NCBI GenBank assembly: GCA_003453085.1
Contig: DMMK01000718.1
Coordinates: forward strand, 1 to 6,296
Length of the DNA stretch: 6,296 nucleotides
Direction of reading: 5' to 3'
Source of the DNA: Verrucomicrobiales bacterium
GTDB lineage: Bacteria > Verrucomicrobiota > Verrucomicrobiia > Verrucomicrobiales > Verrucomicrobiaceae
The position numbers and the translations under genes were made by a program. The first letter of the stretch is position 1; the number at the start of each line of letters is the position of its first letter. Under the pieces are notes generated by a model. It saw only the letters and a program-made list of their open reading frames with translations, had not been told where the DNA came from and ran no database searches. Positions 5,280 through 6,296 of the stretch are shown piece by piece.

Positions 5280-6296
5280 ATGCTGAGCAGTGTCACGAAG
5301 CAAAAAAGACGCCTGAGCAGCAAGGCCTATCATAAGGCCTCTTCGAATTTTCGTGGTTTTAAGGCTCCAACCTCAAATACAACCTACACACCGAATCAAT
5401 TCTTCGACATCGTCATTCCCAATTTTCCCAGGGGTGTCGTTCGCATTGTCGCCTATCTGTTGCGAAAGACCCTTGGATGGTGCGACGCCAATGGAAATCC
5501 TCAAAAGGAGCAGATCCGTGTTTCCTATTCCGAACTAGAGCAAAGAGCCGGTGTAAGCCGCGACATGATTCGCTCTGCCCTGGATGACGCTCTTGCTGGG
5601 CATCTGATTGAGTGTGTAACCGCAGGACGCCCAAAACTAGCTCGTGATGCTGGAGAATCTGCACGTTACCAGCTTTGCTGGTCGCCACTGCCTTACACTA
5701 CCCGTATCTCTGAATTTAGCGGCTTTTACGAAGGAGAAGGAAATCGCACGGACATTCCGAATCAGTTTTTTGATGACCTGATTCCCAATGAACCTCTATC
5801 GGTGGTCAAGGTGGTGGGCTCCGTTATCCGTCACAGCATTGGCTTTCAGGCGAAGCATGGTCGTCGCCGACAGCAGGTTGCCCTCTCCTACCAGCAGATA
5901 GAAAATTACGCGCGATTCGGCAGCCGCTCCGATCTGGCAAAAGCGATCCGAACTTCGATAGAGAAAAACTACATCGTGAGGGTGGAAGAAGGCAAGTTCA
6001 GCCCTGAGGCCAGCGAAAGACGCCGCGCGACTTATGCCCTTTGCTGGTCGGATTATCTGATCAGTCAGAAAAGCGAACCAACTGCCTATCAGTCAGGAAA
6101 TCATACCAGCATCGGTCAGATATCCGAACCTGCGAATCAGTCAGAAAATCGAACCAGTATTAAAACGAAACCAGGAAATGAAAATTTAAACAAGCAACAA
6201 GCGGCTAACAATGAATTGATCAAAACGCTCACTGGCATTGGATTCAACGAAAAAACCGCCAGCATGCTGATCAGGGAGAACAGCACGGATGCAATC
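5280..6296 (+). CDS. Candidate replication initiator with duplicated winged-helix-like domain (3' end outside window)
   Basis: The frame is open from ATG 5280 to the window edge, giving 339 residues with no stop seen. After a basic N-terminal tail (KQKRRLSSK), residues 36-134 and 158-256 are two copies of one domain, aligned at a constant offset of 122 residues. Shared anchors are PNQFFD (38-43 and 160-165), IPN (46-48 and 168-170), SY (82-83 and 203-204), SR (93-94 and 215-216) and a closing Y-x-L-C-W (130-134 and 252-256). Each has a predicted helix-turn-helix (SELEQRAGVSRDMIRSALDD; QQIENYARFGSRSDLAKAI) followed by wing-like strands. A joining segment carries GFYEGEGNRTD. Residues 265-294 form a Ser/Asn-rich linker with a repeated SEP...QSxNxTSI unit. 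The last visible segment (LIKTLTGIGFNEKTASMLIREN) resembles a C-terminal motif I recall from phage- and plasmid-type replication proteins. Location after the DnaA-box region and the RHH gene supports initiator function. A phage O-like or DnaD-like primosomal protein is an alternative. Confidence 0.75.
   Translation, partial: MLSSVTKQKRRLSSKAYHKASSNFRGFKAPTSNTTYTPNQFFDIVIPNFPRGVVRIVAYLLRKTLGWCDANGNPQKEQIRVSYSELEQRAGVSRDMIRSALDDALAGHLIECVTAGRPKLARDAGESARYQLCWSPLPYTTRISEFSGFYEGEGNRTDIPNQFFDDLIPNEPLSVVKVVGSVIRHSIGFQAKHGRRRQQVALSYQQIENYARFGSRSDLAKAIRTSIEKNYIVRVEEGKFSPEASERRRATYALCWSDYLISQKSEPTAYQSGNHTSIGQISEPANQSENRTSIKTKPGNENLNKQQAANNELIKTLTGIGFNEKTASMLIRENSTDAI

Noticed and set aside
5413..5688. 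91-residue minus-strand ORF and a 61-residue plus-strand ORF (5353-5538)
   Set aside because: Both are shadows inside the candidate initiator gene, whose frame is open for 339 codons and contains an internal duplication at the protein level.

Overview
The window looks like an accessory region of a Gram-negative, probably Verrucomicrobiota-like bacterium. The evidence for that lineage is indirect. The NTF2-like domain in the large membrane protein resembles ones I associate with that phylum. None of the five start codons visible in the window has a well-placed Shine-Dalgarno sequence, and moderately GC-rich coding DNA sits beside more AT-rich accessory DNA. There are no tRNA or rRNA genes, no CRISPR array and no recognisable transposase or integrase.

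Layout. (1) 2-700: the 3' end of a GC-rich gene of unknown function. (2) 701-1400: a mosaic accessory stretch. It holds a lone integron attC-like core (803-809), a small unknown gene on the minus strand (829-1188) whose stop codon lies in a 16-bp perfect palindrome, and a control region with three tandem 8-bp repeats and a near-perfect 20-bp palindrome. (3) 1401-1805: a small regulator with two helix-turn-helix units. (4) 1913-4693: a 926-residue protein with five predicted membrane helices, a beta-propeller-like segment, an NTF2-like domain and an unrecognised C-terminal domain. (5) 4700-4840: GC-rich DNA with several perfect inverted repeats. (6) 4918-5071: a compact origin-like region with a perfect DnaA box (TTATCCACA), a GNRA-capped hairpin, nested inverted repeats and a promoter with an inverted repeat across its -10. 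(7) 5072-5272: a ribbon-helix-helix protein. (8) 5280 to the window end: a large protein, at least 339 residues, with two tandem copies of a ~99-residue winged-helix-like domain, cut off by the window edge.

Parts 6 to 8 are the most interesting. The arrangement (DnaA box and inverted repeats, then an RHH regulator, then 7 bp later a double-winged-helix protein in the same direction) is what a plasmid-type replication and copy-control module would look like. My working model is that the RHH protein represses its own operon through the inverted repeat over the promoter, and that the downstream protein is the initiator acting at the adjacent DnaA-box region. This rests on architecture and context; no database search was possible. 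Whether the window is plasmid, integrated plasmid or chromosomal element cannot be told from 6.3 kb.
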